From Oscillospiraceae bacterium (lineage in GTDB: Bacteria > Bacillota > Clostridia > Oscillospirales > Oscillospiraceae): a stretch of 64,000 nucleotides of DNA. The DNA lies in contig JAAWHG010000001.1 of assembly GCA_022795735.1 (NCBI GenBank), forward strand, positions 1-64,000, in the 5' to 3' direction. Below, one piece after another: positions 33,931 through 42,793 of this stretch (its first letter is position 1; every line of letters begins with the position of its first letter). The notes beneath the pieces were generated by a model. It ran no database searches, had not been told where the DNA came from, and saw only the letters and a list, made by a program, of their open reading frames with translations. Both the position numbers and the translations under genes were made by a program.

Positions 33931-33952
33931 TTTTGAAAAAGCTTCTTTTCCC

Positions 33953-33981
33953 TTGCAATTTGGGCCTTTTTGGATTATAGT
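33953..33981 (+). promoter_or_regulatory. promoter of the SpoIIM-like gene and xerD
   Basis: TTGCAA (33953-33958), 17 nt and TATAGT (33976-33981). The leader is about 105 nt. Confidence 0.5.
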
Positions 33982-34092
33982 AGGTTTGCTGGAACATTCC
34001 GGAAGAGGTAGAAATAATCCACAATTTATGCACAAGGCTTTTCACAGCATGATTTCCTCTAGCGGGGCATAGGTTGTCCTGGGGGGATCAAA

Positions 34093-34617
34093 ATGCAAAA
34101 GACTGCTGCAAGGAATAGTTCATCAAAATCAGGTGTGTTTTCACGAATCTGGCTGGTCAGCTTTTTGACGGGAGCGACGGTCGGCACATTAGCCGCACGA
34201 TATTCTGCTTCTGCTATACCTGACGCTGCCGCGGAACTCTGTGTTCTGGCAGGGGACAGGCTTTCTGCTTTCTCTTTGCTTAGCAGCACAGCTATTTTCC
34301 TGGTGATGTTAATCTTACTTTCACAACTGCCTGGCGGGAGCATTTTGATTTCACTCCTGACAGCGATGAAAGCCATGTGTATGGCTTTCGTGCTCGGCCT
34401 TTTTTATCAATTTCGGCTCCTCATGGGGTTGGACACTGCGATGTTTCGTCTTACAGTCCATATGGCGTTGCTTTTGCCGGCCTGCTGTGCGCTGGCCAGC
34501 CACTGTTGTGCGGTACGTGCTGGAGAGGGGAAGGCCCTACCTTTGGTTCTTCCTTTTCTTTACCTTCTTATGGTAGCCCTACTGGAATTTTTAAGTTGGG
34601 GTACTGGTGTGATTTGA
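34093..34617 (+). CDS. probable stage II sporulation protein M-like membrane protein
   Basis: This 174-aa protein has four to five hydrophobic helices. The stretch LLSQLPGGSILISLLTAMKAMCMAFVLGLFYQF (about 76-108) resembles the central SpoIIM pattern with its conserved Lys in the membrane helix, and the C-terminal MVALLEFLS resembles the SpoIIM end. SpoIIM takes part in septal peptidoglycan removal during engulfment. Gene order spoIIM-xerD is seen in relatives and supports the call; xerD starts 74 nt downstream. The sequence is shorter than B. subtilis SpoIIM (about 215 aa), so confidence is moderate. Confidence 0.5.
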   Translation: MQKTAARNSSSKSGVFSRIWLVSFLTGATVGTLAARYSASAIPDAAAELCVLAGDRLSAFSLLSSTAIFLVMLILLSQLPGGSILISLLTAMKAMCMAFVLGLFYQFRLLMGLDTAMFRLTVHMALLLPACCALASHCCAVRAGEGKALPLVLPFLYLLMVALLEFLSWGTGVI

Positions 34618-34690
34618 TATAAATGATTTTGATTTTTATCCAGTGGACCATTAACCCGCTGGACGAACAAAAGAAAAGGAAAATGCAGAA

Positions 34691-35578
34691 ATGATGAATG
34701 TGATTGACCGGTATGAGGACTTTTTAGTCCACGTAAAGCACGCCTCGCAGAACACCATTGCATCCTACATGCGCGATATTCGTCAGTATGCCTCCTACTT
34801 AAATATAGTGCCTCGCGTTGCCATCTTAGATGTGGACCGAGAGACGGTAAGCCAGTATACCAGCCATTTGACAGAGCGCGGCAAATCTTCCGCAACTATC
34901 TCGCGTTCCCTGGCGTCGCTGAAAAGCTTCTACAATTTTGCTGTTTCTGAGGGCGTCAAGGACGCCAACCCTGTCTACAATATCCATGTGGAAAAAGCGG
35001 AGAAGAAGCTTCCCCAAATTCTTACGGGTAAGGAAGTCGAACTCTTGCTCTCGCAACCAAAATGTATTGATCTCAAAGGGTATCGCGATAAGGCCATGCT
35101 TGAGTTACTCTATGCAACTGGCATTCGCGTTACAGAGTTAATTTCCCTCAATGTTGACGATGTAAACCTTTCCGGCGGCTTTATCAAGTGTGAAAACAGT
35201 GATAAACTTCGAATCATTCCGCTCTATCCGGCTGCAATTCAGGCGCTTAGCGATTATTTAAGCGACATTCGGCCTAAAATGATTGCTGATCCAAACGAGC
35301 AGTCTCTATTTGTTAACATAAACGGCGGGCGCATGTCGAGACAGGGCTTTTGGAAAATTGTCAAAGTGTATCAAGAGAGGGCCCAGATTGACAAGGATAT
35401 TACCCCACACACCCTACGGCACAGCTTCGCAGCTCATCTGCTGGAAAATGGCGCTGATTTGCGTTCTATCCAAGAAATGCTGGGACACAGTGATATCTCT
35501 TCGACCCAGATTTATGCACAGCTGGTTAAACAAAATTTAAAATCGATTTATAATAAATATCATCCCAGGGCGAGATAA
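34691..35578 (+). CDS. xerD: tyrosine recombinase XerD
   Basis: This 295-aa integrase-fold recombinase resolves chromosome dimers at dif. The N-terminal core-binding domain is FLVHVKHASQNTIASYMRDIRQYASYLN onward. The catalytic domain has Arg in LYATGIRVTELISL (about residue 147), HTLRHSF with the His and Arg (about 242-245), GHSDISSTQIY with His and the nucleophile Tyr (about 277). The length and pattern match XerD/CodV-type proteins. The RBS AAAGGAAA is modest. It is followed by a bidirectional terminator. Confidence 0.9.
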   Translation: MMNVIDRYEDFLVHVKHASQNTIASYMRDIRQYASYLNIVPRVAILDVDRETVSQYTSHLTERGKSSATISRSLASLKSFYNFAVSEGVKDANPVYNIHVEKAEKKLPQILTGKEVELLLSQPKCIDLKGYRDKAMLELLYATGIRVTELISLNVDDVNLSGGFIKCENSDKLRIIPLYPAAIQALSDYLSDIRPKMIADPNEQSLFVNINGGRMSRQGFWKIVKVYQERAQIDKDITPHTLRHSFAAHLLENGADLRSIQEMLGHSDISSTQIYAQLVKQNLKSIYNKYHPRAR

Positions 35579-35585
35579 TAAATAC

Positions 35586-35631
35586 ATAGCAAAAGCGCTG
35601 CAAGGTTTTATCCTTACAGCGCTTTTGCTAT
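35586..35631. terminator. bidirectional terminator between xerD and pfkA
   Basis: A perfect 15-bp stem (35586-35600 with 35617-35631) with an inner AAGG/CCTT pair. It lies between converging genes and serves both. Confidence 0.75.
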
Positions 35632-35640
35632 TTCAAAATC

Positions 35641-36618
35641 TTAGGCATGAGTCAAAGCTTTCAAAACCTTATATTGCTGCTCTGAGAGGGTCCGTTTCAT
35701 GGACAGTCCCTCCAATAGGTCCACATCAACCAGCGTACCGCGTACCGTGCAAATCAGACGGTTGGTCTTTCCCTCGGCAAGGGCTTCCACGGCCTGATAA
35801 CCCATCCGCGTGGCCATAACGCGATCGCGGGCGGAGGGACAACCGCCGCGCTGAATATGGCCTAAAACTGTGACGCGAGGGTCAATGTGAATTGCGTCTT
35901 TGATCTCCTGCGCCACATTAAAGGCGCTGGCAGCGCCTTCCGCCACCACAATCATGTAATGTGTTCTGCCGCGGAAACGCGCGGCGCGGATACATTCCAG
36001 TACGTCTTCCTCAAAGTTGTACGGCTTTTCAGGCACCAAAACTGTCGTAGCGCCTACAGCAAGTCCAACATACAGCGCCAAGTGACCGGCATTTCGGCCC
36101 ATGACTTCCACAACTGAGCAACGTTCATGCGACTGCATTGTATCGCGCAGCTTGTCGATGGCATCTACCGCCGTATTGGAAGCTGTGTCGTAGCCCAGTG
36201 TGTAGTCAGTACAGGCGATGTCATTGTCGATGGTAGCCGGGATGCCAACGACGGAAATTCCATATTTGGACAGAGCTTGTGCTCCCCGGAAAGTTCCGTC
36301 TCCGCCGATGGCTACAATACCATCCAGCCCCAACAGCTTACAGGAATCCACTGCCTTTTGCTGTCCAACTTCGGTTTTAAATTCCTCACTACGAGCCGTG
36401 TACAGGATTGTCCCACCGCTGTTGATAATACGGCTGACACTGGGGGCATCCATGCGCAGGATGTCGCCGTGGATCAAGCCGTTGTATCCACGGCGGATCC
36501 CGATGCAGTCAATGCCGAAATACATGGCGCTACGGACCACTGAACGGATGGCGGCATTCATGCCTGGCGCATCGCCGCCGCTTGTTAGTACGCCAATCCG
36601 CTTTACTGCTGATTCCAT
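35641..36618 (-). CDS. pfkA: ATP-dependent 6-phosphofructokinase
   Basis: This 325-aa enzyme phosphorylates fructose 6-phosphate in glycolysis. KRIGVLTSGGDAPGMNAAIR (about 5-24) holds the ATP-binding Gly, GGDGTFRGA (about 103) supports an ATP-dependent rather than PPi-dependent type (Gly in the GGDGT site), and TIDNDIACTDYTLGYDTA and VVEVMGRNAGHLAL are substrate-site signatures. The start at 36618 is chosen from GGGGTGAT upstream. It lies alone between the XerD terminator and the WG-repeat gene. Confidence 0.96.
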   Translation of the reverse strand: MESAVKRIGVLTSGGDAPGMNAAIRSVVRSAMYFGIDCIGIRRGYNGLIHGDILRMDAPSVSRIINSGGTILYTARSEEFKTEVGQQKAVDSCKLLGLDGIVAIGGDGTFRGAQALSKYGISVVGIPATIDNDIACTDYTLGYDTASNTAVDAIDKLRDTMQSHERCSVVEVMGRNAGHLALYVGLAVGATTVLVPEKPYNFEEDVLECIRAARFRGRTHYMIVVAEGAASAFNVAQEIKDAIHIDPRVTVLGHIQRGGCPSARDRVMATRMGYQAVEALAEGKTNRLICTVRGTLVDVDLLEGLSMKRTLSEQQYKVLKALTHA

Positions 36619-36724
36619 CGTAATCACCCCATGCCGACCGCAAAGCGGCCTGCAACAATATTAACAAACATGTGCAGACAAGCGGTCGCCTTTCTTTTTT
36701 AATTTTTGTTGAAACGCTTTTTTA

Positions 36725-38578
36725 TCAACTGCTGGTCACAAGCACATATGGCTTGTCGCTCTCAACGTAGACACCACGCTCCTTGGACCAGCCTACGTTG
36801 AAGCCCAAGGTCTTGCCCAGTGTACGGAGCCGGTAGTAGGTGTAGCCGCCGCCTGAATCACTGGTCAATAAAATTGCGGTCAAATTGGAGACTGCACCGT
36901 CAACAACCGTCGGGTTCTGGAGACTGGCATAAGGCCGGCTGCCAGAGAAAGGGGTCTTCATTTCCGAGCCGTTGGCGATATAGGGGGTTCCGGTCTCAAT
37001 GCTGACCGAACCATTCCAGCCCACGTTGAATTGGGCAGCAGTACCGTTTAGAATCTGTGCAATATCACGGAGTTTCACATAGTTGGTGGGATTTCCATTC
37101 TTGTCAATTACAGCGTACATCTGAAACTCAATAGGGACGCCGTCTACCTCGACGGTCTGGGTTGCCGGAATTGCAAGTTCCAGGTCGGTGGGGGGCTCCT
37201 GAATGGCCACCCCTTTGGGCAACTCAAAAATACCATACTTGCCATCGCTTCTGGACAGATAGCCCACAGTACTCTTCGGAAACAGATCCACAACCCCAAA
37301 GTCAGGAGACAGAACTTCTCTACCATTTTTGTCGATAAAACCATAGCTTTTGCTTCCGCCAGCGCCTATGGAAATTACTCTAGCGTAACCATTGGCAAAG
37401 CTTCTAACGCCATTGTAGGCTAGCGGCAAAACTTCTTTCCCAGTCTTGTCAATAAAACAGGCATTTTGTCCTCCTTCGGCATCCAACTGCATCACCAGAG
37501 CTAGTCCTTCAGAAAAGAGCAGCGCGCTGTCATAAGTAATCGGGATTACAAGTTCCCCGCTTTTGTTCACAAAACCATATTTGGGATTATTCTCCTCGTC
37601 CAGTTTCATTACAACGGCCAAACCGTCGGAAAACCCGCTGGCGTGGTCAAATTGCAGGGGAACGGCTAGCTCCCCATTTTCATTGACAAAGCCATATTTC
37701 TTGCTCCCATATGCGTCACGTTTGACCACTGGAGCAAAGCCCTCCGAGAAAGACCCGGCGCCAGAGTAACGCAATGGAACGACAACCTCTCCCGACTTGT
37801 TTACAAAGCCCCAGCCGACATTTTTTTTCATCACCAGAGCCAGCCCGCCAGAAAAGCTCTCCGCAGCGTCGTATTCCATGGGAATGGCAACCTTGCCACT
37901 TTTGTCCACAAAACCGTATTTTTCTTGCCCGCCAACATCCTTCTGCATGACCAAAGCCATGCCTTCACAATATGGTTCAGCAGCATCAAAACGCGGCTTC
38001 ACGATGGTTTTTCCATTTTTTAAGACAAATCCGAATTTTTGATTTCCAGACTTATCTAATTCCATAACGCGGGCAAGGCCGTCGGAAAGACTGGAAACTT
38101 CAAGGTAGGGGAGAGTGGTCTCTTTCCCGTTTCGGTCAACAAATCCAACCTTAGTACGCCCATCTTTCACCCACGACACCCAGGCAACACCTTCAGAAAA
38201 ATTGCCTGCCGCCTTGTAACGCAACGGTATGACGATCTTGCCCTTTTGATCGACATAGCCGGCCAAGTTATCCTTGGCTACCAGAGCAAGGCCCTCGGAG
38301 AAAGGCTCGATTGCTTGATATTCCGTTGGAAGAATCAGACGGCCATACCGGTCTGCAAGACCATAAAGCGCATCCCCACTGTTGTTTTTCTGCCGCACTA
38401 CGATGAGATCATTTTCATGAAAAGAATATGTAGAATCCCCGTAAAGGTCCGCCGCCACCTCCACACCGTCTGGAAGCCAGCGGGCATTGACCTCTCCGGG
38501 CACAGCACCAGAAAGGCCGGTCAGAAGGCCCAATAGAAGGGCTGAGATGAGAAGCAAGGTAATAACCCTGCGTTTCAT
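36725..38578 (-). CDS. secreted WG-repeat protein with copper amine oxidase N-like domain
   Basis: This 617-aa protein has a signal peptide (about 1-25, hydrophobic core LLLISALLLGLLTGL). About residues 70-455 form ten WG repeats (KYGFVDKSGKVAIPMEYDAAESFSGGLALV and variants), a fold seen in surface or uncharacterised secreted proteins. The last 150 residues contain a stalk-like domain resembling the copper amine oxidase N-terminal repeat (YVKLRDIAQILNGTAAQFNVGW, and YYRLRTLGKTLGFNVGW). No catalytic motif is visible. A binding or wall-associated role is inferred. It has a promoter in front and is monocistronic. Confidence 0.75.
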   Translation of the reverse strand: MKRRVITLLLISALLLGLLTGLSGAVPGEVNARWLPDGVEVAADLYGDSTYSFHENDLIVVRQKNNSGDALYGLADRYGRLILPTEYQAIEPFSEGLALVAKDNLAGYVDQKGKIVIPLRYKAAGNFSEGVAWVSWVKDGRTKVGFVDRNGKETTLPYLEVSSLSDGLARVMELDKSGNQKFGFVLKNGKTIVKPRFDAAEPYCEGMALVMQKDVGGQEKYGFVDKSGKVAIPMEYDAAESFSGGLALVMKKNVGWGFVNKSGEVVVPLRYSGAGSFSEGFAPVVKRDAYGSKKYGFVNENGELAVPLQFDHASGFSDGLAVVMKLDEENNPKYGFVNKSGELVIPITYDSALLFSEGLALVMQLDAEGGQNACFIDKTGKEVLPLAYNGVRSFANGYARVISIGAGGSKSYGFIDKNGREVLSPDFGVVDLFPKSTVGYLSRSDGKYGIFELPKGVAIQEPPTDLELAIPATQTVEVDGVPIEFQMYAVIDKNGNPTNYVKLRDIAQILNGTAAQFNVGWNGSVSIETGTPYIANGSEMKTPFSGSRPYASLQNPTVVDGAVSNLTAILLTSDSGGGYTYYRLRTLGKTLGFNVGWSKERGVYVESDKPYVLVTSS

Positions 38579-38633
38579 TGTAACGCCTCCTTACATTGCC
38601 AGGATCATTGGATACGCCATTGTACCAATTATT

Positions 38634-38662
38634 ATTCTATCGAATGTACGCCAGAAAATCAA
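38634..38662 (-). promoter_or_regulatory. sigma-A promoter of the WG-repeat gene
   Basis: On the minus strand, TTGATT (38657-38662), 17 nt and TAGAAT (38634-38639), about 55 nt before the start codon. Confidence 0.55.
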
Positions 38663-38839
38663 GACGCAAAGCCGAAAAAATCAAATACTCCTAATTTGTT
38701 CTTCCAGACTCTTGCAATTTCTTTGGAAACGATATACAATGGTGCCACATCCCGGAAACCTTTGGTATCAGGGATGACGGCAGGGAAGGAGTATGCGTCA
38801 ACGTGCCATGTCTGGGAAGGAAAATGGCCCACTAAAATT

Positions 38840-38869
38840 AACGCAACAAAATAAAAATTTTGTTGCGTT
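38840..38869 (+). repeat. perfect 13-bp inverted repeat upstream of the Xer recombinase
   Basis: AACGCAACAAAAT (38840-38852), an AAAA loop and ATTTTGTTGCGTT (38857-38869). It ends at the GGAGGGG just before the recombinase gene. It could be an operator, an RNA hairpin near the ribosome site, or a recombination site; the sequence does not decide. Confidence 0.6.
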
Positions 38870-38896
38870 GGAGGGGTGCGAAAACGCATTGCTTAT

Positions 38897-39907
38897 ATGA
38901 ATCACTATCACGACTGTCCGGCTGTGCTTCGAGAGTTTCTTAGCTACCACGAAAATATCCGAGGCCAATCCGCCAAAACGATTTCCGAATATTATTTGGA
39001 CCTACGTATGTTTCTCCGTTTTATGAAGCTAGTAAAGCTGGAACTGCCATACCAAACTCCGCTGGATTCTATTACAATTCAAGACGTAGACATAAACTTT
39101 CTCGCGTCAATTACCGTGACTGACATCTACGATTTTCTCTCATACCTCGCAAATGACCGCTCCAGCGAGCGTCATGAAAGTCCTGGCATTGCCGCCTCTG
39201 CCCGGGCAAGAAAGCTGTCGGCCATCAAGTCCTTCTTTAAATATTTGACGGTACGGACTAAGTTGCTGGAGGAAAACCCGGTTCAGGACCTGGAATTTCC
39301 CAAGCTCAGAAAGTCTCTGCCCAAATACCTGACTCTGGATGAATCCAAACGGCTGCTGGAGGCGGTCCAAGGCCCCAATGCCAAGCGCGACTATGCAATC
39401 CTGCTGATCTTTCTCAATTGCGGTATCCGACGTTCCGAGCTGGTGGGCCTCAATCGCAGCGACATCTCTGAAGACCGTATCCGTGTGGTCGGCAAGGGAA
39501 ATAAGGAGCGCATCGTCTATATGGGCTCTAGCTGCAGGAAAGCCATTGATGATTATCTGATCGAACGCAACAAAATATGTCTTTCCGATGACCGCGCTCT
39601 CTTCGGCTCCCGGGACGGCAACCGCATTAGCGTCAGTGCCGTCCATCGTCTGGTTAAAAAGCACTTGCTGGCCGCTGGACTTGACCCAGAGCAATTCTCC
39701 GCCCACAAACTACGCCACACGGCGGCTACACTGATGCTCTCCAATGGCGTGGACCTCAAAACACTGCAAGAAGTTTTGGGCCATGAGCACCTAAACACCA
39801 CTCAGATTTATACCCACGTCGAGAGTACCGAACTTAAAATTGCCGCTGAAGCCAATCCCCTATCCAAACTGGAAAAGCCGTCTGAGAAAATAACCGGAAC
39901 GAATTGA
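38897..39907 (+). CDS. XerC-like tyrosine recombinase
   Basis: This 336-aa site-specific recombinase has the SAM-like N-terminal domain (LREFLSYHENIRGQSAKTISEYYLDL) with a longer insert than XerD. Its catalytic domain has LNCGIRRSELVGLN (Arg), AHKLRHTAATLML (His/Arg) and GHEHLNTTQIYTHV (His and Tyr). The family acts on dif-like or other sites. I start at ATG 38897; the GTG at 38876 overlaps the GGAGGGG, which then sits 20 nt from the ATG, so the start is uncertain. Its TGA stop forms part of the next promoter. Confidence 0.82.
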   Translation: MNHYHDCPAVLREFLSYHENIRGQSAKTISEYYLDLRMFLRFMKLVKLELPYQTPLDSITIQDVDINFLASITVTDIYDFLSYLANDRSSERHESPGIAASARARKLSAIKSFFKYLTVRTKLLEENPVQDLEFPKLRKSLPKYLTLDESKRLLEAVQGPNAKRDYAILLIFLNCGIRRSELVGLNRSDISEDRIRVVGKGNKERIVYMGSSCRKAIDDYLIERNKICLSDDRALFGSRDGNRISVSAVHRLVKKHLLAAGLDPEQFSAHKLRHTAATLMLSNGVDLKTLQEVLGHEHLNTTQIYTHVESTELKIAAEANPLSKLEKPSEKITGTN

Positions 39908-39937
39908 CATTTCAGCGTTTCTAATGGTATAATTAGA
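39904..39937 (+). promoter_or_regulatory. promoter of the SLH surface protein gene
   Basis: TTGACA (39904-39909), 18 nt and TATAAT (39928-39933) with TGG. The TCTAAT (39920-39925) and ATTAGA (39932-39937) half-sites flank the -10, spaced 6 rather than 2. Confidence 0.75.
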
Positions 39938-39989
39938 CTTAGACGTGCTTGGCTGCGAAACAATTATCAAAATTATGGAGGAATAAGTG

Positions 39990-42065
39990 ATGAAAAGAAG
40001 AAGTAAACTGTCCTATTTTCTTTCTTTCATGCTTTTTATTACATTAATTGCGTGTATATCCACTCTTGCCTCGGCAAAGCAGTATACCACTGATATAGAG
40101 GATGAGGAGATCATAAGATGTACCACAGATGACACTGTGCTTGTCCAGATAAACTCGTCCTATGATACATATCGGTGGAGTTGGAATGACGACGACGATG
40201 CGGCGGACATTCGCGAGCGGGACTATGATGTGCTGGTCAAACCGTATCGCTCCGGCGTCGTCACGGTAAAAGCCAGAATTGACTGGTATGGCGATGGGGA
40301 CTATGAAAGCTACGAGTGTGAAATCATAATCTCTGATTATGATGATGACTACGATGATTACTTTGAGTTTTCCAAGAGCGCCTACGACGTAGACGCGGGC
40401 GATAGCATAAAGCTAGACTATGATTACGGTCCGTCTGGCAGTTCATCCGGCCTGGAATTCGCCTCCTCGGACACTTCAATTGCAACAGTCTCCTCTACTG
40501 GCAAGGTAACTGGAAAAAAGGCCGGTACGGTGACCATCACCGGATGGTATGGAGATGCCAAGGATACCTGCAAGGTGTATGTAGACGATGACAGTGGCTC
40601 CCTGATCCTCTCCCCTTCCAGCGTCACGCTGGAGGTTGGCGATGAAAAGCACATCAAGGTTGATTCATGGTATGACGACGAGCTTCGTTGGACCAGCAGC
40701 AATGAAAAGATCGCAATCGTTGATTCCGACGGCTATGTGACCGCGAAAAAAGAAGGCACCGCTACAATTACCGCCGAGGTTCGGGGGGATTCCAGCGATT
40801 ATGGCACCTGTAAAGTCACGGTCAAGCGTAATTACACAGGCCGTATTGACTATGCGGTAGCGACCAATGGACGGCTTAACTTTGACCTGGGTAAGTTTAA
40901 TACCTTCTCTCAAAATCTGTGCAGTTCCGACATTGACTGCATTCGGTTCACCACCCTGCCCTCCACAACGCGTGGTACGCTCTATTATCGCTATGACTCT
41001 ACCAACGACAAGAAGACTGTTTCGACAAAAGAGACCTACTACGCTTCCGGAAGCAACAGCATCAGCGATTTGACGTTCATTCCGCAGTTGAATTACACTG
41101 GCAGAGTGGAGTATGAGTTTACTGCCGAAAGCAAAAACGGCAGGAGTTTGTCCGGTACTGTGCGAATTGATGTCTCGACGCCGAAAGAGGCGGCAACCAT
41201 CATTTATACTACAACTGGTACCCTTCCCGCAAGATTCAAATTCTCAGATTTTGAAAAAGCTTGCTCCGCTCGCAATGGAGGTCCCCTCTCTTCTGTCCGC
41301 TTCACACTTCCGAGCAGTAGCGTCGGTATGTTGTACTATAACTATCTAAGCCCTCTCAGATATACGGCAGTCAGTTCAAACGGAGATTACGGACTGACCG
41401 GCAATCTGATTGATGGCGTGTCTTTTGTTCCGGCAGCCGGTAGCTCCGGCAGGGTGTCAATTCAATACACGGGTACCGATAAAAATGGCGCTGCTTACAA
41501 TGGTACCGTTGAGATTGCCGTTTCAAATCCCATGAGCAATATCAGCAAGTTCAATGATGTAAGACAAACCGATTACTTTGCGCAGCCGGTGAGCTGGGCC
41601 ATTGAAAAAGGTATTACCAAGGGAACGAGCGGCACGACCTTCTCACCGGACGCCACCTGCACCCGTGTGCAAATTTTGACCTTCCTCTGGCGGGCCTATG
41701 GCAGTCCGGCGCCTACGATCACGAACCCCTTCTCCGATCTGCCAAACAACAAGGACTATCAATCCGCTTCGATGTGGGCTTTCCAAAAAAATTTGATTTC
41801 ATCCACTAAGCTGAATCCAGACGCCCCCTGTACCCGTAGCGAGGTTGCACGTTATCTCTGGATTTTGGCTGGGCGTCCGGCAGCACCTACAACGCAGTTT
41901 GCAGATGTTCCAGCAAACTCCAATTATGCGCAGGCTGTTTCCTGGGCCTATACGCAGGGTGTGACTGACGGTACCAGCGCTTCGACCTTTACCCCATCCG
42001 CCACCTGCACGCGCGGTCAGATTGTGACCTTCCTCTGGCGCTATGTAGGACATCAAGTATTATAG
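39990..42065 (+). CDS. S-layer-homology surface protein with bacterial Ig-like domains
   Basis: This 691-aa secreted protein has a signal peptide (about 1-28), an Asp-rich stretch near residue 110-125, then two Ig-like BIG2-type domains (about 125-200, SSDTSIATVSSTGKVTGKKAGTVTITG, and 205-290, SSNEKIAIVDSDGYVTAKKEGTATITA). A long middle has two cadherin-like-looking strands with TGRVEYEFTAE and GRVSIQYTG. Three SLH repeats at the end (about 520-690) should anchor it to secondary cell-wall polymer. ATG 39990 is 8 nt from GGAGG. The role is probably surface or adhesion; no enzyme motif is present. Confidence 0.85.
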   Translation: MKRRSKLSYFLSFMLFITLIACISTLASAKQYTTDIEDEEIIRCTTDDTVLVQINSSYDTYRWSWNDDDDAADIRERDYDVLVKPYRSGVVTVKARIDWYGDGDYESYECEIIISDYDDDYDDYFEFSKSAYDVDAGDSIKLDYDYGPSGSSSGLEFASSDTSIATVSSTGKVTGKKAGTVTITGWYGDAKDTCKVYVDDDSGSLILSPSSVTLEVGDEKHIKVDSWYDDELRWTSSNEKIAIVDSDGYVTAKKEGTATITAEVRGDSSDYGTCKVTVKRNYTGRIDYAVATNGRLNFDLGKFNTFSQNLCSSDIDCIRFTTLPSTTRGTLYYRYDSTNDKKTVSTKETYYASGSNSISDLTFIPQLNYTGRVEYEFTAESKNGRSLSGTVRIDVSTPKEAATIIYTTTGTLPARFKFSDFEKACSARNGGPLSSVRFTLPSSSVGMLYYNYLSPLRYTAVSSNGDYGLTGNLIDGVSFVPAAGSSGRVSIQYTGTDKNGAAYNGTVEIAVSNPMSNISKFNDVRQTDYFAQPVSWAIEKGITKGTSGTTFSPDATCTRVQILTFLWRAYGSPAPTITNPFSDLPNNKDYQSASMWAFQKNLISSTKLNPDAPCTRSEVARYLWILAGRPAAPTTQFADVPANSNYAQAVSWAYTQGVTDGTSASTFTPSATCTRGQIVTFLWRYVGHQVL

Positions 42066-42078
42066 TAGGCAATGAAAA

Positions 42079-42116
42079 GGGCACCCCACCACTATTTCAA
42101 TAGCGGTGGGGTGCCC
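42079..42116. terminator. hairpin between converging SLH and cotJC genes
   Basis: An 18-bp stem with one mismatch (42079-42096 with 42099-42116) lies between the two stops. On the minus strand it is followed by TTTTC, so it may end the cotJ operon and possibly the SLH gene. Confidence 0.65.
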
Positions 42117-42196
42117 CATACAAACGAAAGAAACAACCGGGCCCCAAGGGGTTTCATTCATACCACCGGCATAGCCAGTGAGTATACCTTCTTACA

Positions 42197-42793
42197 TCAT
42201 ACGTCCATCGCGGGATTCATAAAGTAGACATTTTTTTCATTCAGCTTCTCGCGAAGCAGCTGTAGCGCCTCGCCAAAGCGCTGGAAGTGTACGATCTCGC
42301 GTTCCCGCAGGAATTTTATGACATCGTTTACGTCTGGATCGTCGGAGAGGCGGAGAATATTATCATAGGTCTTTCTGGCTTTTTGCTCGGCAGCAAGGTC
42401 CTCCGTCAGGTCGGCAATTGGGTCGCCGGCGCTCTGTATACTCGCGGCGCTCCATGGCCAGCCGGAAGCCGCAGCCGGATAAACGCCAACCGTGTGATCT
42501 ACAAAGTACTGGGCAAATCCGTCGGTACGAATCTGCTCCTCGCTCAAATCACGCGTCAATTGATGGACAATGGCGCCGACCATCTCCAGGTGACCAAGTT
42601 CCTCAGTCCCAATATCAGTGAGCAAGCCCTTTAGCTCCGGGTAAGGCATGGAAAAGCGCTGGGAAAGGTAACGTAGCGATGCGCCGAGCTCTCCGTCCGG
42701 ACCGCCGTATTGTGAGATGACAATGCTGGCCAGCTTCGGATTGGGATTGGCGATCTTGACCGGATACTCCAATTTTTTCTCGTAAATAAACAT
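42197..42793 (-). CDS. cotJC: spore coat manganese catalase CotJC
   Basis: This 198-aa protein is of the manganese catalase family, in the CotJC group found in the spore coat. The N-terminal EKKLEYPVKIANPNPKLASIVISQYGGPDGELGASLRYLSQRF and the metal-site helix TDIGTEELGHLEMVGAIVHQL are diagnostic (Glu and His ligands). It degrades hydrogen peroxide or acts structurally in the coat. It overlaps the CotJA-CotJB gene by one base and is probably translated with it. Confidence 0.93.
   Translation of the reverse strand: MFIYEKKLEYPVKIANPNPKLASIVISQYGGPDGELGASLRYLSQRFSMPYPELKGLLTDIGTEELGHLEMVGAIVHQLTRDLSEEQIRTDGFAQYFVDHTVGVYPAAASGWPWSAASIQSAGDPIADLTEDLAAEQKARKTYDNILRLSDDPDVNDVIKFLREREIVHFQRFGEALQLLREKLNEKNVYFMNPAMDV

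Larger units (their letters stand above)
33714..34092 (+). other. intergenic region with hairpin, tandem repeats and a promoter
   Basis: No gene is seen in these 379 nt. They hold a long hairpin (33718-33791), three 14-bp AT-rich repeats (33882-33930) and the promoter of the next gene. The leader contains a small dyad AGAGG/CCTCT. Confidence 0.5.
38579..38896 (+). other. intergenic region before the second Xer gene
   Basis: This 318-nt region contains the minus-strand promoter of the WG gene (38634-38662) at its left and a perfect 13-bp inverted repeat at its right. I see no other gene in it. Confidence 0.5.

Noticed and set aside
34691..39907. Two tyrosine recombinases as evidence of a prophage or integrative element
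   Set aside because: They resemble XerD and XerC, and no phage, conjugation or excision genes or att repeats lie around them.
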